This document shows positions 43,392 to 53,087 of a DNA stretch of 64,000 nt, one piece after another. Below the pieces are notes generated by a model. The model ran no database searches, was not told the DNA's origin, and saw only the letters and a list, made by a program, of their open reading frames with translations. The stretch spans positions 186,001-250,000 of the forward strand of contig NZ_JAEACT010000003.1 of NCBI RefSeq assembly GCF_021432385.1. Direction: 5' to 3'. Origin of the DNA: Clostridium hydrogenum. GTDB taxonomy: Bacteria > Bacillota > Clostridia > Clostridiales > Clostridiaceae. The first letter of the stretch is position 1; the number at the start of each line of letters is the position of its first letter. The position numbers and the translations under genes were made by a program.

Positions 43392-44393
43392 TTATTTTTG
43401 ATCAAATAATTTTTTAAATTCTTCAATAAATTCGATGTATTTTTCTCTTTCTTCAATAAGCTCCTCCATCTTATTATTGAAGGTGTTTGGGGCCCAATTT
43501 ACTTCGTTATAGTAGAACCTGTTTGCAAGTCTCCAAAGCCTTTGTGGAAAAACAAGAAAAGCATAAAGTACTCTGTATTCTTCTCCATGTAATTTTTCAA
43601 CACTATTATAAGCATCTAATATAAGCTTTGCATACTCTATGTTCCAATCCGATCTTTTAAGGACTTTTATCATGAAATTAGAAATATCAAAAGTTCTTAT
43701 TTCACGCTTACAGTAATCAAAATCTATAACATTTACATTTTCATTTTCATCTATTATTATATTGTGATATGTGTAATCGTGATGACAAAATCCTTTTTCC
43801 TCTTCTGCTTTAGCACATATATCCATATACTTTGAATCACTTAATATTTCCATGGACTTTTTGCCCTGATCTTTAAAAAATTCTACATTTTTTAAATAAT
43901 TGAGATCAAAGTTTGTTTTATTATTTTTCTTTCTAGCCATGTCCCTCATTTTTTCAAAAGATTTAACTCTTTTCTCCATTAAATGTGGCCATCTTCCAAG
44001 ATCACTTTTAAGCTTACTATTTTCAGGTGGTTCGTATCCCCTAGAACACTCATGCAATCTTGCTAAGGTTTTTGCAGCATTTACAAGGTCATTCTTATCT
44101 AAAAAGCTGCATTCCCTGCCATCAATCCAATGTGAAAGAGTATAAATATCTTCATTGACAAGAGCGTATGGATTGCCTTCTGTATTAAGGCAATATTTAT
44201 CTACAAATTTGAAATCATGCTCTATAAGATGTTCTTTAGCTGCATAAACAAATAGCAATTTTTGAACACCATAATTTATTTTCTTTAAGCATTTATTTCC
44301 TTTATTGGTTTTTAAAAAATATACACCCTTATTGGGTTTGATTGATTCAATTTTAATATCAAATTGTCTCTCTATTTCAAATTCTCTCATCAT
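43392..44393 (-). CDS. CotS-family spore coat protein (1)
   Basis: A 333-aa protein of the CotS/YutH coat family, which has an aminoglycoside-phosphotransferase-like kinase fold. FCHHDYTYHNIIID (H-x-D-x4-N catalytic-loop pattern) and NVNVIDFDYCKRE (metal-binding DFD) are present around residues 215-242, so phosphotransfer is possible, though coat CotS proteins are considered structural. The start is the second in-frame ATG, ten bases after GGAGGTG. It belongs to a coat cluster with yabG, three more CotS paralogs and two glycosyltransferases, suggesting that coat glycan and coat assembly are coupled. Confidence 0.87.
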   Translation of the reverse strand: MMREFEIERQFDIKIESIKPNKGVYFLKTNKGNKCLKKINYGVQKLLFVYAAKEHLIEHDFKFVDKYCLNTEGNPYALVNEDIYTLSHWIDGRECSFLDKNDLVNAAKTLARLHECSRGYEPPENSKLKSDLGRWPHLMEKRVKSFEKMRDMARKKNNKTNFDLNYLKNVEFFKDQGKKSMEILSDSKYMDICAKAEEEKGFCHHDYTYHNIIIDENENVNVIDFDYCKREIRTFDISNFMIKVLKRSDWNIEYAKLILDAYNSVEKLHGEEYRVLYAFLVFPQRLWRLANRFYYNEVNWAPNTFNNKMEELIEEREKYIEFIEEFKKLFDQK

Positions 44394-44529
44394 TTTATAA
44401 TCACCTCCCATATATTAATAATTTATATGTTATTAAAAGGATTTTTAGAAGATAAAGTTTATATATCTTTAACACTTTCAACGCTCAATTAATATAATGA
44501 AATTGTAATGATTTATATGGAGACACTAT

Positions 44530-45660
44530 ATGAAAATAGGAATTGACGGAAGAGCCGCAAAGTGGTACAGGGGTACAGGAATTGGGACCTACACTTATGA
44601 ACTCATTAATAGTATAAGCAAAATAGATTCAGAAAATGAATATTTAATTTTTATGCCAGATACCTCTTTAAATGATTTAAGCAATAAAAAAAACATTAAA
44701 TTTAGAAATATAAATGTAAATATAAAAAATAATTTTTGGGATGAAGTTAATATACCTAATATCCTTGAAAATGATGAAATAGAGCTATATCATGTTCCAC
44801 AAAACGGCGTAGGTCTTCCTGAAAACAAGAAATGTCCATTTGTAATAACCCTGCATGATATAATACCATATAAAATGCCTGAAACAGTAAGCGAAAGATA
44901 TCTTAAAATTTTTAATGACGAAATTCCAAAAATAGTTTCCATGTGTGATGGAATAATTACTGTTTCCAACTTTTCAAAAGAGGATATAGCTAATACTTTT
45001 AACTTTCCAAAAGACAAAATATATGTGACTTATTTATCTGCTGAAAAAATATACAAACCTCTAAATAAAATTTTAAGCAAAAAAATAATAGCATCAAAAT
45101 ATGGCATTGATGATGACTTTATTCTTTATGTTGGAGGTTTTAGTCCAAGAAAAAATATTTCTGGTCTTATTACCGCATTTTCAAAACTTAAGCTTTCAAG
45201 TAATAACTCTTTAAAACTTGTAATTGCAGGGAGAAAGGGGTTGTCATATGAAAATTATCTTTCACTTACAGAAAAGTTAGACATAAGTTCAAAGGTTATA
45301 TTCCCTGGCTTTATAGATGTTATGGATATGCCTTATTTATATAATAGTGCAAAATTACTTGTTTATCCATCCTTTTATGAAGGTTTTGGACTTCCACCTT
45401 TAGAAGCTATGTCTTGTGGAACTCCAGTAATAGTTTCTAATGTAACCTCTTTACCTGAAATATTCAGCAAAAGTTCAATTATGGTAGATCCATATGATGA
45501 AAATGCTCTTTGCAGTGCAATTCATGAATGCATTGAAAATAAGGTTCTTAAAAATACCCTTATAGATAAAGGCTTTTCCTTATGTAAAAAGCTTACTTGG
45601 CAAAATACCGCCATTTCAACTATTAATTCTTATAAAAATATTCTAAAAACACTATCATAA
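44530..45660 (+). CDS. GT4-family glycosyltransferase (1) in coat cluster
   Basis: A 376-aa GT-B retaining glycosyltransferase. The start is MKIGIDGRA with TGIGTYTYEL (acceptor domain). The donor domain has ILYVGGFSPRKNISGLI (about residue 195) and PSFYEGFGLPPLEAMSCGTPVI (about 274-295) with the E-x7-E motif. It is cytoplasmic and uses a nucleotide sugar donor. GGAG precedes the ATG. It is divergent from the CotS gene at 43392 and closely similar to the second GT at 48925. Probably makes a spore surface or coat glycan; the substrate is unknown. A clear terminator follows. Confidence 0.9.
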   Translation: MKIGIDGRAAKWYRGTGIGTYTYELINSISKIDSENEYLIFMPDTSLNDLSNKKNIKFRNINVNIKNNFWDEVNIPNILENDEIELYHVPQNGVGLPENKKCPFVITLHDIIPYKMPETVSERYLKIFNDEIPKIVSMCDGIITVSNFSKEDIANTFNFPKDKIYVTYLSAEKIYKPLNKILSKKIIASKYGIDDDFILYVGGFSPRKNISGLITAFSKLKLSSNNSLKLVIAGRKGLSYENYLSLTEKLDISSKVIFPGFIDVMDMPYLYNSAKLLVYPSFYEGFGLPPLEAMSCGTPVIVSNVTSLPEIFSKSSIMVDPYDENALCSAIHECIENKVLKNTLIDKGFSLCKKLTWQNTAISTINSYKNILKTLS

Positions 45661-45682
45661 ATAACTTGATAGTGTTTTTTTT
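45648..45682 (+). terminator. Terminator of glycosyltransferase (1)
   Basis: AACACTATC (45648-45656) pairs with GATAGTGTT (45668-45676), followed by eight T residues. Confidence 0.85.
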
Positions 45683-45696
45683 ATGCTATTATTCAA

Positions 45697-45754
45697 AAAA
45701 GCATCTAAAAAAGCTCCAGATAATATTTTACTATCTAGAGCTTTTTTTAAGATG
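45697..45754. terminator. Bidirectional terminator with extended arms
   Basis: GCATCTAAAAAAGCTC pairs with GAGCTTTTTTTAAGATGC, with an inner AGATA/TATCT stem, between convergent genes. The outer GCATCT/AGATGCC ends are the same as those of the element at 6263-6421. Confidence 0.75.
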
Positions 45755-45755
45755 C

Positions 45756-46787
45756 CTAATACCTATCCAAAATTTCTTTTTTAAATTCATTTAAAAATTC
45801 AATTCTGCTTTCCTCGCTTAAGACCTTTTTACTCATCCTACTAACAAATACCTCTTGCTGCCAATCCTTTCTTCTAGAATAATAGTCCCTAGAAATTTCG
45901 TAAAAATCTTCTGGAAAGCTTAAAATGCCATACAACACTTCTACTTCACTCTTATTTAATGAATTAACCTTACAGTAGTTATCCATTATTACAAGCGCAT
46001 TGTTTATATCATAATCAAAATTTTTAACTACCTTAGAAATAAAATTACATAAATCATGTACTTTTAAATCAATCATTGAATAATCAAAATCAATAAAATA
46101 TGCTTTATTTTCTTTTATAATTATATTATGATGTGCCAAATCATGATGACAAAGTACCGCCTTATCTTCTTCACTGCATAATTTAAGATACTGGCTTTTC
46201 TTTAAAATATCAACACTTTCATTTATTTTTTCTATATTATAATCCACATTTTTAATAAAAATATCATCAAACTCATTTTTCTCTTCATATAAGTTTGATA
46301 TTTTCTTGAAAAAATTCATTTCATCTTTTTTTCTAATTAAACTTTCTATAAGCGTACCACAATTGTTTTTAATTTGTAGGTTACTTTTAAAGCCTTCTGC
46401 CGCCTTATGAAGTTCACCTAGTCCATAAGCAGCTATACTTAAGTCTACAGGATTGCTAAATTCACATTCCTTTCCATCAATCATATCCATAATGCAATAC
46501 AAATTACCTTTATTAATGTAATAATTCTTTCCATCTTTAGTTTTCATAAAATTAAGCACTCTTGTAAAATTTTTTTTTATATATTCTACACCAGAAACAA
46601 TAAAATTAAATTCATCTATAGTACAATTTATCTTTTTTAATATTTTATCACCCTTGTTTGTTGAAATTAGGAAAGCTTTTCTGAGAGGCATTATATCAAA
46701 AATCTCAAGGTCAAATTCTTCAAACAGCTTTACATCTAAGTTATAATTTAAAATGTCATTTTCTTTGTTTAAACTTAAATCTAGCAT
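45756..46787 (-). CDS. CotS-family spore coat protein (2)
   Basis: A 343-aa CotS-family kinase-fold protein. AVLCHHDLAHHNIIIKENKAYFIDFDYSMID (read in parts, about residues 218-248) keeps the H-x-D-x4-N and DFD motifs. AGGGGTG precedes the ATG. Its start overlaps the stop of the preceding CotS-like gene by seven bases, so the three genes from 48591 to 45756 form an operon. Presumably a coat component made in the mother cell. Confidence 0.85.
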   Translation of the reverse strand: MLDLSLNKENDILNYNLDVKLFEEFDLEIFDIMPLRKAFLISTNKGDKILKKINCTIDEFNFIVSGVEYIKKNFTRVLNFMKTKDGKNYYINKGNLYCIMDMIDGKECEFSNPVDLSIAAYGLGELHKAAEGFKSNLQIKNNCGTLIESLIRKKDEMNFFKKISNLYEEKNEFDDIFIKNVDYNIEKINESVDILKKSQYLKLCSEEDKAVLCHHDLAHHNIIIKENKAYFIDFDYSMIDLKVHDLCNFISKVVKNFDYDINNALVIMDNYCKVNSLNKSEVEVLYGILSFPEDFYEISRDYYSRRKDWQQEVFVSRMSKKVLSEESRIEFLNEFKKEILDRY

Positions 46788-47548
46788 AAGTTCACCCCTT
46801 TGTTTTCTCCATACTTATTAATTGCCTTTGAAAGCTTCATAGCATAGTAATCATTTGAAAATTCACCACTGTTTTTAACGTATCTTCTAATCCATTTCAT
46901 ATACTCTGATGGATAAAGAATAAGTGCCATAATAAACGCCTCACTATTTTCGTTTAACTTTTCAGCTAAAGCATATTCATGTATTAATGAGTTCCAATTA
47001 AAATTAATACCGCTATCTTTAATTTTGTTTAAAATATATATTCCATCAAATTCAACCATATTAAAACATATGCCATTAAGACTTTTAATATTCAGCACTT
47101 CATTTTCGCTAATATTATTAAAATAAGTATTTCCAAGGCATATCTCATTATTTTTCATACTTCTCTTAATTAATTCTAAATAATCTGCTTCCATAGCTTT
47201 TGATATACAATTTTCACTTATTTTAAGCATTTTATAAAATGAGTCTGAAATACTTTTACCGTCTTTGTTAAATTCATTAACCTTTTCTAATTCACTTATA
47301 TTCCTTTTTAAAATTCTAATTTCAATCTTGTATCTTTCAATTAATTTGCCTATTTTATTGTCAATATTTTTTAAATCATGTCCATGGTAATTTTTTGCTA
47401 TATAATGAAATTTTGAAATACTTTGAAATTGCTTTTTAACTAATTCTTCTGAAATTGATTTTTTTTTTAAACTTACTATATCTTCCCCTAAATGTATGCC
47501 TTGCATTTGCAAATACTTTTCAAATAATATGTTTTTTGAATATTCCAC
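46781..47548 (-). CDS. Degenerate CotS/YutH-like protein (3)
   Basis: A 255-aa protein between two clear CotS genes in the same operon. The helical C-terminal half (ALILYPSEYMKWIRRYVKNSG) matches the end of CotS proteins (FPEDFYEIS or FPQEYWQVG context). The H-x-D and DFD motifs are absent: the equivalent region reads CLGNTYFNNISENEVLNI. The N-terminal lobe is shortened by about 80 residues. It starts with GTG after GAAGGTGG. I read it as a CotS paralog that has lost any kinase chemistry and serves structurally. Confidence 0.7.
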   Translation of the reverse strand: MEYSKNILFEKYLQMQGIHLGEDIVSLKKKSISEELVKKQFQSISKFHYIAKNYHGHDLKNIDNKIGKLIERYKIEIRILKRNISELEKVNEFNKDGKSISDSFYKMLKISENCISKAMEADYLELIKRSMKNNEICLGNTYFNNISENEVLNIKSLNGICFNMVEFDGIYILNKIKDSGINFNWNSLIHEYALAEKLNENSEAFIMALILYPSEYMKWIRRYVKNSGEFSNDYYAMKLSKAINKYGENKGVNLC

Positions 47549-47577
47549 TATACCACCTTCAAAATCATATTTTCCAT

Positions 47578-48591
47578 TTAATGCCTATACTTTAATGTTC
47601 TTAATTCTTCAATAAACTCCTGTTTTTCATCCCTATCCTCTTCAATCTTTTTTAGTTTATTTAGAAAAAATTCTTCACCCCAAGGCTGCTTTTCCCAATA
47701 ATACTGTATTCCAACTTGCCAATATTCCTGAGGAAATTCCATGAATGCAGCCATTATTGGTATATCTGTATTTTCAATTTTATAAATAGAATTATATACA
47801 TCAAACATAAAGAACACAGTTTTTATATCCCATTTGCCATTTTTCATTTTTCTAATAAGCATACTTGAAAGGTCATGAAGATGTGTATCCAAAATACAGT
47901 AATCAAAATCTATTACATTTATTTCAGCTTTAGAATTTATAAGAATATTGTGATGTGCATAATCATGATGACAAAAACCTTTGAAAGCTATCTCTTCATT
48001 CATTTTTACCAAATACTCACTGCTAATTATATGATTAATTGAATTTTCAGCTCTAATTAATTCCTCTTCCATCATTTTTAAATAATTACAATCAAATTCT
48101 GTTTTTTTATCCTTCTTACCAATCCTGTTTTTAAAATCGAGTATTTCATTTTTTCTAGTTTTAAATTGTTCTATCCATTTAAACCACCCAATTCTAGGAT
48201 TCATATCCTCAGTAATTTCAAGGCCTCTGCTTTTTATGTGTAAATTTGCAAGTGCAGCTACCGCAGCAATTAATTCTAGCGGATTATCATAATTGCATTC
48301 TCTCGAATTTATCCACTCAGTCAAATAGGCATACTTATTTCCTAATTTAATATATTGCTTTTTATCTAAAGTCTTAGCAATTTCAGGTATGCTTTTGAAC
48401 TTATTATTTATAAGGTGCTGTATTGCAGATAATATAAATAAAAAATGACCATAATCATATGATATGACTTTTAAGCAATACTCATTTTCATTTGTTTTAA
48501 TTTTGTACACATTTTTTATTTTTTTCACTTCTTCGGCTGATATACCATAATTTTTACTTAACAGCTCTTTAATACTTAATATGTCATCCAT
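47578..48591 (-). CDS. CotS-family spore coat protein (4)
   Basis: A 337-aa CotS-family protein, first gene of the three-gene coat operon. FKGFCHHDYAHHNILI and INVIDFDYCILD (about residues 207-238) carry the phosphotransferase-like motifs. The C-terminus FPQEYWQVGIQYYWEKQPW is typical of the family. A modest GGTG site precedes the ATG by nine bases. A 29-base gap separates it from the degenerate paralog. Confidence 0.86.
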   Translation of the reverse strand: MDDILSIKELLSKNYGISAEEVKKIKNVYKIKTNENEYCLKVISYDYGHFLFILSAIQHLINNKFKSIPEIAKTLDKKQYIKLGNKYAYLTEWINSRECNYDNPLELIAAVAALANLHIKSRGLEITEDMNPRIGWFKWIEQFKTRKNEILDFKNRIGKKDKKTEFDCNYLKMMEEELIRAENSINHIISSEYLVKMNEEIAFKGFCHHDYAHHNILINSKAEINVIDFDYCILDTHLHDLSSMLIRKMKNGKWDIKTVFFMFDVYNSIYKIENTDIPIMAAFMEFPQEYWQVGIQYYWEKQPWGEEFFLNKLKKIEEDRDEKQEFIEELRTLKYRH

Positions 48592-48924
48592 TTAATTCAC
48601 ACCATTTTAACATTATTAATTAATGCACCATACCAAATCTATTTATAAAATGGTGCACCTACAAGATTATTATATGATTATTACTCATGCTATGTGATAA
48701 ACAATGCACATTTCACTATGAATACCCCCCTTCAACTATTGAAATTCATGTCACACTTACGCTCAATTGTTAATATTAATATATAATAGGTAAACTTTCG
48801 TGATTGTTAAAGATAAACCACCGTGAAACTTGAAATTCATTTGTACCAAAATGCCGTCTTCTGGGCATTATGGTTCACATGAATTTTAATAGTTAATCTG
48901 GTTTATCTATAAGGAGATGTTTAA
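48592..48924. repeat. Gap with family C palindrome (48812-48907)
   Basis: The 96-bp element has GATAAACCACC and CTGGTTTATC ends, GAAATTCAT/ATGAATTT arms and the core AAAATGCCGTCTTCTGGGCATT. It ends 17 bases before the next start codon, and its edge is fused to the ribosome binding site leader. The rest of the gap shows only spacer with possible divergent promoters. Confidence 0.75.
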
Positions 48925-50049
48925 ATGAAAATTGGGATTGATGCTAGGGCAATAACCTTATATAAAGGCACTGGAATTGGAACATATACAGAAAATGTAG
49001 CTAGAGAACTTTTAAAAATTGACACTAAAAATTCATATACATTATACTGGTGCGGCACTAATTATAAGTCTTTTTTTAAAGACAATTGTAATATTAACCT
49101 TCTATCAAAAGGACACCACAATTTCTTCGAAACTAAATATTTGCCTTATAACATAATGAGCAATAACCTTGATATATATCACATACCTCAAAACGGAATT
49201 GGTTTTAACGAAAATCTGCCTTGTTTAAAGTTAGCTACAATACATGATTTGATACCATATGTTATGCCAGAAACAGTTGGAAGAGGATATTTACTTAAAT
49301 TTCTACGAAGTATGCCTATAATTATTGAAAAATGTGATGCTTTAATAACTGTATCTGAATATTCTAAGAAAGATATACTTAAATTTTTTCCAGTAGATCC
49401 TAATAAAATTTTTGTAACCCCTCTTGCTGCAAATAGTAATTACAAAGTTTTAAATAAACAAAATTGTAAAAATTACCTTTCAAAAAAATATAACTTAAAC
49501 GATAAATTTATTTTATATATAGGAGGCTTCAGTCCTAGAAAAAATGTGAATGGACTTATAGAAGCTTTTAGTAGAGTTTCAGAAAATATATCTTGCAATT
49601 TGAAACTTGTTATTGTAGGCTCTTACAAAGATGATATTAAAAATTTAAATTTGCTTTGCAGTAAACTCAACATTATAGGCAAGGTTATATTCACAGGATA
49701 CGTCGAAGAAACTGAACTTCCGATTTTCTACAACACATGTGAAATTTTTGTTTATCCCTCACTTTATGAAGGCTTTGGATTGCCACCCCTTGAGGCTATG
49801 AGCTGTGGTGCACCTGTAATAACCTCTAACACTACTTCAATACCAGAGGTAGTTAAAGACAGTGGAATTTTAATAAATCCTAATAAAGTTTCTGAAATAG
49901 AATCCGCAATTTGGAAGGTACTTGCTGATGATGAGCTTAAAAATAATTTAAAAGCTTCAGGATTAAAAAATGCACAAAATTTCTCTTGGGAAAAGACAGC
50001 TAGAAAAACCTTGGAGGTTTATGAGAAGATTTATGGGGAAACACTTTAA
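48925..50049 (+). CDS. GT4-family glycosyltransferase (2) in coat cluster
   Basis: A 374-aa paralog of the enzyme at 44530: MKIGIDARA, TGIGTYTENV, FILYIGGFSPRKNVNGLIEA (about residue 192) and PSLYEGFGLPPLEAMSCGAPVI with E-x7-E (about 276-297). AAGGAGATG lies seven bases before the ATG. It is the rightmost gene of the spore-coat cluster. The two enzymes probably add successive sugars of one glycan. The 3' end is followed at once by a family A repeat. Confidence 0.9.
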   Translation: MKIGIDARAITLYKGTGIGTYTENVARELLKIDTKNSYTLYWCGTNYKSFFKDNCNINLLSKGHHNFFETKYLPYNIMSNNLDIYHIPQNGIGFNENLPCLKLATIHDLIPYVMPETVGRGYLLKFLRSMPIIIEKCDALITVSEYSKKDILKFFPVDPNKIFVTPLAANSNYKVLNKQNCKNYLSKKYNLNDKFILYIGGFSPRKNVNGLIEAFSRVSENISCNLKLVIVGSYKDDIKNLNLLCSKLNIIGKVIFTGYVEETELPIFYNTCEIFVYPSLYEGFGLPPLEAMSCGAPVITSNTTSIPEVVKDSGILINPNKVSEIESAIWKVLADDELKNNLKASGLKNAQNFSWEKTARKTLEVYEKIYGETL

Positions 50050-50052
50050 AGG

Positions 50053-50246
50053 CAGAGTACAGATAACAGAGTACAGTTAAGGTTGATTTGCCCTCCTTGC
50101 GTCGGGTAAATCTTAAACTTAAATGTTGTCAGCTTCGCTGAGCAACATTAGGACCTCGATTGCTTACGCAATCAAAAAAACAAGTTTTAAGATTTTTGGG
50201 AGCTTTGCTACAGAAAATCATCCTTCACTGTACTCCGTACTCTGAA
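50053..50246. repeat. Family A palindrome, copy 2
   Basis: CAGAGTACAGATAACAGAGTAC and its complement-like end TGTACTCCGTACTCTG enclose nested hairpins (GATTGCTTACGCAATC, GTCAGCTTCGCTGA). It begins four bases after the glycosyltransferase stop. Confidence 0.85.
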
Positions 50247-50305
50247 AAAGAGTTCTCTTTTTCAGCATTGTAGTTAAATATCTTTACCAGCAATTCCCCA
50301 CTAAT

Positions 50306-50953
50306 TTATTCTTGTAAAAAATTAATAACTTCTAATAAATTTGAAAACTTGCCATATAAAATTTTTTCAATTTCCTCTGTAGGTTGTACCAAATCAGGTA
50401 TCATAATTGGTTTTAACCCTGCATTATGCGCAGATAGTATACCATTAACAGAATCTTCTAAAGCTATACACTGTTTAGTGTCAACTTTTAATAAACTGCA
50501 TGCCAATAAATACAAATCTGGATGAGGTTTAGTTTTTGTAACCATATCACCACTTACAATCACTTCAAAATATTCACAAATTCCATGATCATGTAGATGT
50601 TTTTCAATTTCCCACTTTGGAGAAGATGAGGCAAGTCCTAATCTATAACCATTTTCATTCAAATACTTTAGTAACTCATATAACCCCGTTTTTACTGGGA
50701 TCTTATTTTTACTATAATAATTTTTAATAAAATCAGAAGTATGTTTCCTTAATTCATCCTCGTTATAAAATTCACCAAATTCACTATTCCAAAGCTGATG
50801 TGATTCTTTTATACTCATTCCCATAGTTTTAAATGCCATATATCCAGCTTTACCAAGCCCCATTTTCTCACCTGCATAATCCCAAGCCTTTATAAATATA
50901 CGTTCAGTATCAAACATCAGTCCATCCATATCAAAAATAACAACTTTATTCAT
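50306..50953 (-). CDS. HAD-superfamily hydrolase (beta-phosphoglucomutase-like)
   Basis: A 215-aa HAD subfamily IA protein. Motif I is VIFDMDGLMFDTE (catalytic D8 and D10), motif II is LASSSP (about residue 113), motif III the lysine of TKTKPHPDLYLLA (about 145), motif IV is ALEDSVNGILSA. The cap is of the helical PGMB type. The substrate could be beta-glucose-1-phosphate or another sugar phosphate. The frame is complete; the start context is AGGTGGGTTATATATA before ATG. It stands alone between repeats. Confidence 0.88.
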   Translation of the reverse strand: MNKVVIFDMDGLMFDTERIFIKAWDYAGEKMGLGKAGYMAFKTMGMSIKESHQLWNSEFGEFYNEDELRKHTSDFIKNYYSKNKIPVKTGLYELLKYLNENGYRLGLASSSPKWEIEKHLHDHGICEYFEVIVSGDMVTKTKPHPDLYLLACSLLKVDTKQCIALEDSVNGILSAHNAGLKPIMIPDLVQPTEEIEKILYGKFSNLLEVINFLQE

Positions 50954-51002
50954 TATATATAACCCACCTTAATGCTAATCTATAGATAAACAATCTGGAA
51001 GA

Positions 51003-51076
51003 TTGAAATTGCTAATGCCAAATTCATCATGTTAAATTGTAATTTATCAGGATAAACCTGGTATTTGCAATTTCAA
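51003..51076. repeat. Small palindrome upstream of the HAD gene
   Basis: TTGAAATTGCTAATGCCA (51003-51020) pairs with TGGTATTTGCAATTTCAA (51059-51076). A GATAAAC block at each side recalls family C. It may be a shortened relative or a terminator for the GNAT gene. Confidence 0.5.
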
Positions 51077-51099
51077 TGTTCTAAGTTGTATGTCTTTAT

Positions 51100-51672
51100 T
51101 TACAGCTTCAAGTACCATATAAACTGTACCTCATCCCTCAAATCTTCATCACTATAATAAGCATACTCATTTATTGCTCCCAATACTGCTCCTTGTTTAT
51201 AATAAAATTTGCAAGCTGGAACATTGTTATTTTGGCATTCTATTTTCATCTGTTTGAATCCATTTAGCTTGGACCAATCCACTGCCATATTGAATAATTT
51301 TGTGCCAACACCTCGCCCTTTATATTTATCATCAACTCTTATATCCCAAAGCACACTCATATCCTCTCTTCCATCAAGCATATTAACTCCCTTTGTTTTT
51401 GAAGCAACCGTACAAGCACCTATTGGAATTTCATTATCAAAAGCCATAAAAAATACCCAATTGGATATATCAAATTGCTTTGAATACTCCTTTGGGTTTT
51501 CATATACACCTAAATCTTTTATACTCTCTTTAACAGGTATTTCCTCAAATAAAACTCCACCTAATCCATTTTGAATTTTTTCCAATTTAAATACACTCTT
51601 TACATTAACAAGCATAGGAATTTTATCATAAGCTCCAAAATACGATTCATCAATTTTCTTATATGTAATCAT
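51100..51672 (-). CDS. GNAT-family N-acetyltransferase
   Basis: A 190-aa acetyl-CoA-dependent transferase. The acetyl-CoA loop is VDDKYKGRGVGTKLFNMAVDWS (about residues 111-132, R/Q-x-x-G-x-G/A motif), followed by MKIECQNNNVPACKFYYKQGA (about 143-163), a classic GNAT C-terminal block. The substrate is not predictable. AGGGTGAGAA precedes the ATG. Adjacent genes do not suggest a pathway. Confidence 0.88.
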   Translation of the reverse strand: MITYKKIDESYFGAYDKIPMLVNVKSVFKLEKIQNGLGGVLFEEIPVKESIKDLGVYENPKEYSKQFDISNWVFFMAFDNEIPIGACTVASKTKGVNMLDGREDMSVLWDIRVDDKYKGRGVGTKLFNMAVDWSKLNGFKQMKIECQNNNVPACKFYYKQGAVLGAINEYAYYSDEDLRDEVQFIWYLKL

Positions 51673-51765
51673 TTCTCACCCTCCATTCCAATATCTTGAA
51701 TTTAGTATAACATACTAACTAATAAAAGCAATTACTACTTTATTCAAATTTCACAACTTAAAATT

Positions 51766-52009
51766 ATTGCGAACTAATTAAATTAAAGTACAAAGTATAA
51801 AGTACAAAGTACAGTGAATGATGATTTTCTTCCGCTTTGCTACAGAAAATCTTATAACTTATTTTTGATTGCTTACGCAATCGCATCACACTGTTGTCAG
51901 CGAAGCTAACAACAGTTAAGTTTAAGATTTACCTGACGTAAGGAAAAGTAAATCATCCTTCTTTGTACTCTGTACTCTGTACTTTGTACTTTGAAAAAAG
52001 GTTCGCAAT
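51766..52009. repeat. Family A palindrome, copy 3, with outer inverted ends
   Basis: The core palindrome is at 51785-51994. Outside it ATTGCGAAC (51766-51774) and GTTCGCAAT (52001-52009) form a further inverted pair, suggesting the true element ends. It fills the gap between GNAT and butyrate kinase genes. Confidence 0.85.
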
Positions 52010-52016
52010 GTTTAAG

Positions 52017-53087
52017 TTATTCGTACTTCATAATTTTTTCTTCTCCACTTAAAGCTCTAATTGCTCCCTGTGCTAAAGCAAGCATTTCATCTTCTCCTGG
52101 ATAAACTACTATAGGTGCTATAAAGCTTACCATTTTGCTTATAAAATCAATCATTGGTTTTCCGTATGCCACACCGCCAGTTAAAATTATGGCATCTACC
52201 TGACCATTAAGTACGGCTGCTGCTGCTCCTATATCCTTTGCAACTTGATACCCCATTGCATTATATAGTAAGGTTGCTTTTGGATCACCTTCCATTAACC
52301 CCTTCTCTACAACCCTTGCATCGTTTGTATTGAAATACGCTACAAAACCACCTTTTCCAGTTATTTTTTTCAAAACTTCTTCTAAGGTATATTTACCGCT
52401 AAAACACATCCTAGCTAAATCACCTGATGGAACTCCTCCACTTCTTTCTGGTGAAAAAGCACCTTCCCCATCAAGAGCATTGTTTACATCTATTATTTTA
52501 CCTTTTCTATGTGCACCTACAGAAACACCACCGCCCATGTGTGCTACTATAACGTTTACATCTTCATATTTCTTGGAACTTTCTCTAGCATATCTTTTAG
52601 CTACTGCTTTTTGATTCAATGCATGAAATATACTTTTTCTAGGGAGCTCTGGTATTCCCGAAAATCTTGCTATCTCCTCCATTTCATCTACCACTACTGG
52701 ATCTACTATAAATGCAGGCTTACCAATAGAATTACCAATCTTATTTGCTATTATCGCTCCAAGATTAGATGCATGTTCTCCTCGTACATTTTCCTTTAGG
52801 TCCTTCAACATACTGTCATTCACCTCATATGTACCACTTGGTATTGGTTTTAATAATCCACCTCTACCGACTATTGCATCCATATCTTTTACATCTATAT
52901 TTTTTTTCTTTAATATACCCAAAATTACTTCTGTTCGGAAATCCTGCTGATCGGCTACACTTTTAAATTTACCAATTTCTTCTGAGGAATGTCTTAAAGT
53001 TTCTTGAAATATTTCCTTTTCTCCTTCATATACGGCTATCTTAGTTGATGTTGATCCCGGATTTATTATCAATAATTTATAACTCAT
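52017..53087 (-). CDS. buk: Butyrate kinase
   Basis: Converts butyryl phosphate and ADP to butyrate and ATP, the energy-yielding last step of butyrate fermentation. The 356-aa protein has ASKHA-fold landmarks: [16 protein letters not shown] at the N-terminus, [15 protein letters not shown] (about residue 87), [16 protein letters not shown] (about 202) and [11 protein letters not shown] (about 310). The partner phosphotransbutyrylase (ptb), usually adjacent, is not in the window, so this is a solitary buk, perhaps a second isozyme or a branched-chain acid kinase. Flanked by family A repeats on both sides. Confidence 0.93.
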   Translation of the reverse strand: MSYKLLIINPGSTSTKIAVYEGEKEIFQETLRHSSEEIGKFKSVADQQDFRTEVILGILKKKNIDVKDMDAIVGRGGLLKPIPSGTYEVNDSMLKDLKENVRGEHASNLGAIIANKIGNSIGKPAFIVDPVVVDEMEEIARFSGIPELPRKSIFHALNQKAVAKRYARESSKKYEDVNVIVAHMGGGVSVGAHRKGKIIDVNNALDGEGAFSPERSGGVPSGDLARMCFSGKYTLEEVLKKITGKGGFVAYFNTNDARVVEKGLMEGDPKATLLYNAMGYQVAKDIGAAAAVLNGQVDAIILTGGVAYGKPMIDFISKMVSFIAPIVVYPGEDEMLALAQGAIRALSGEEKIMKYE

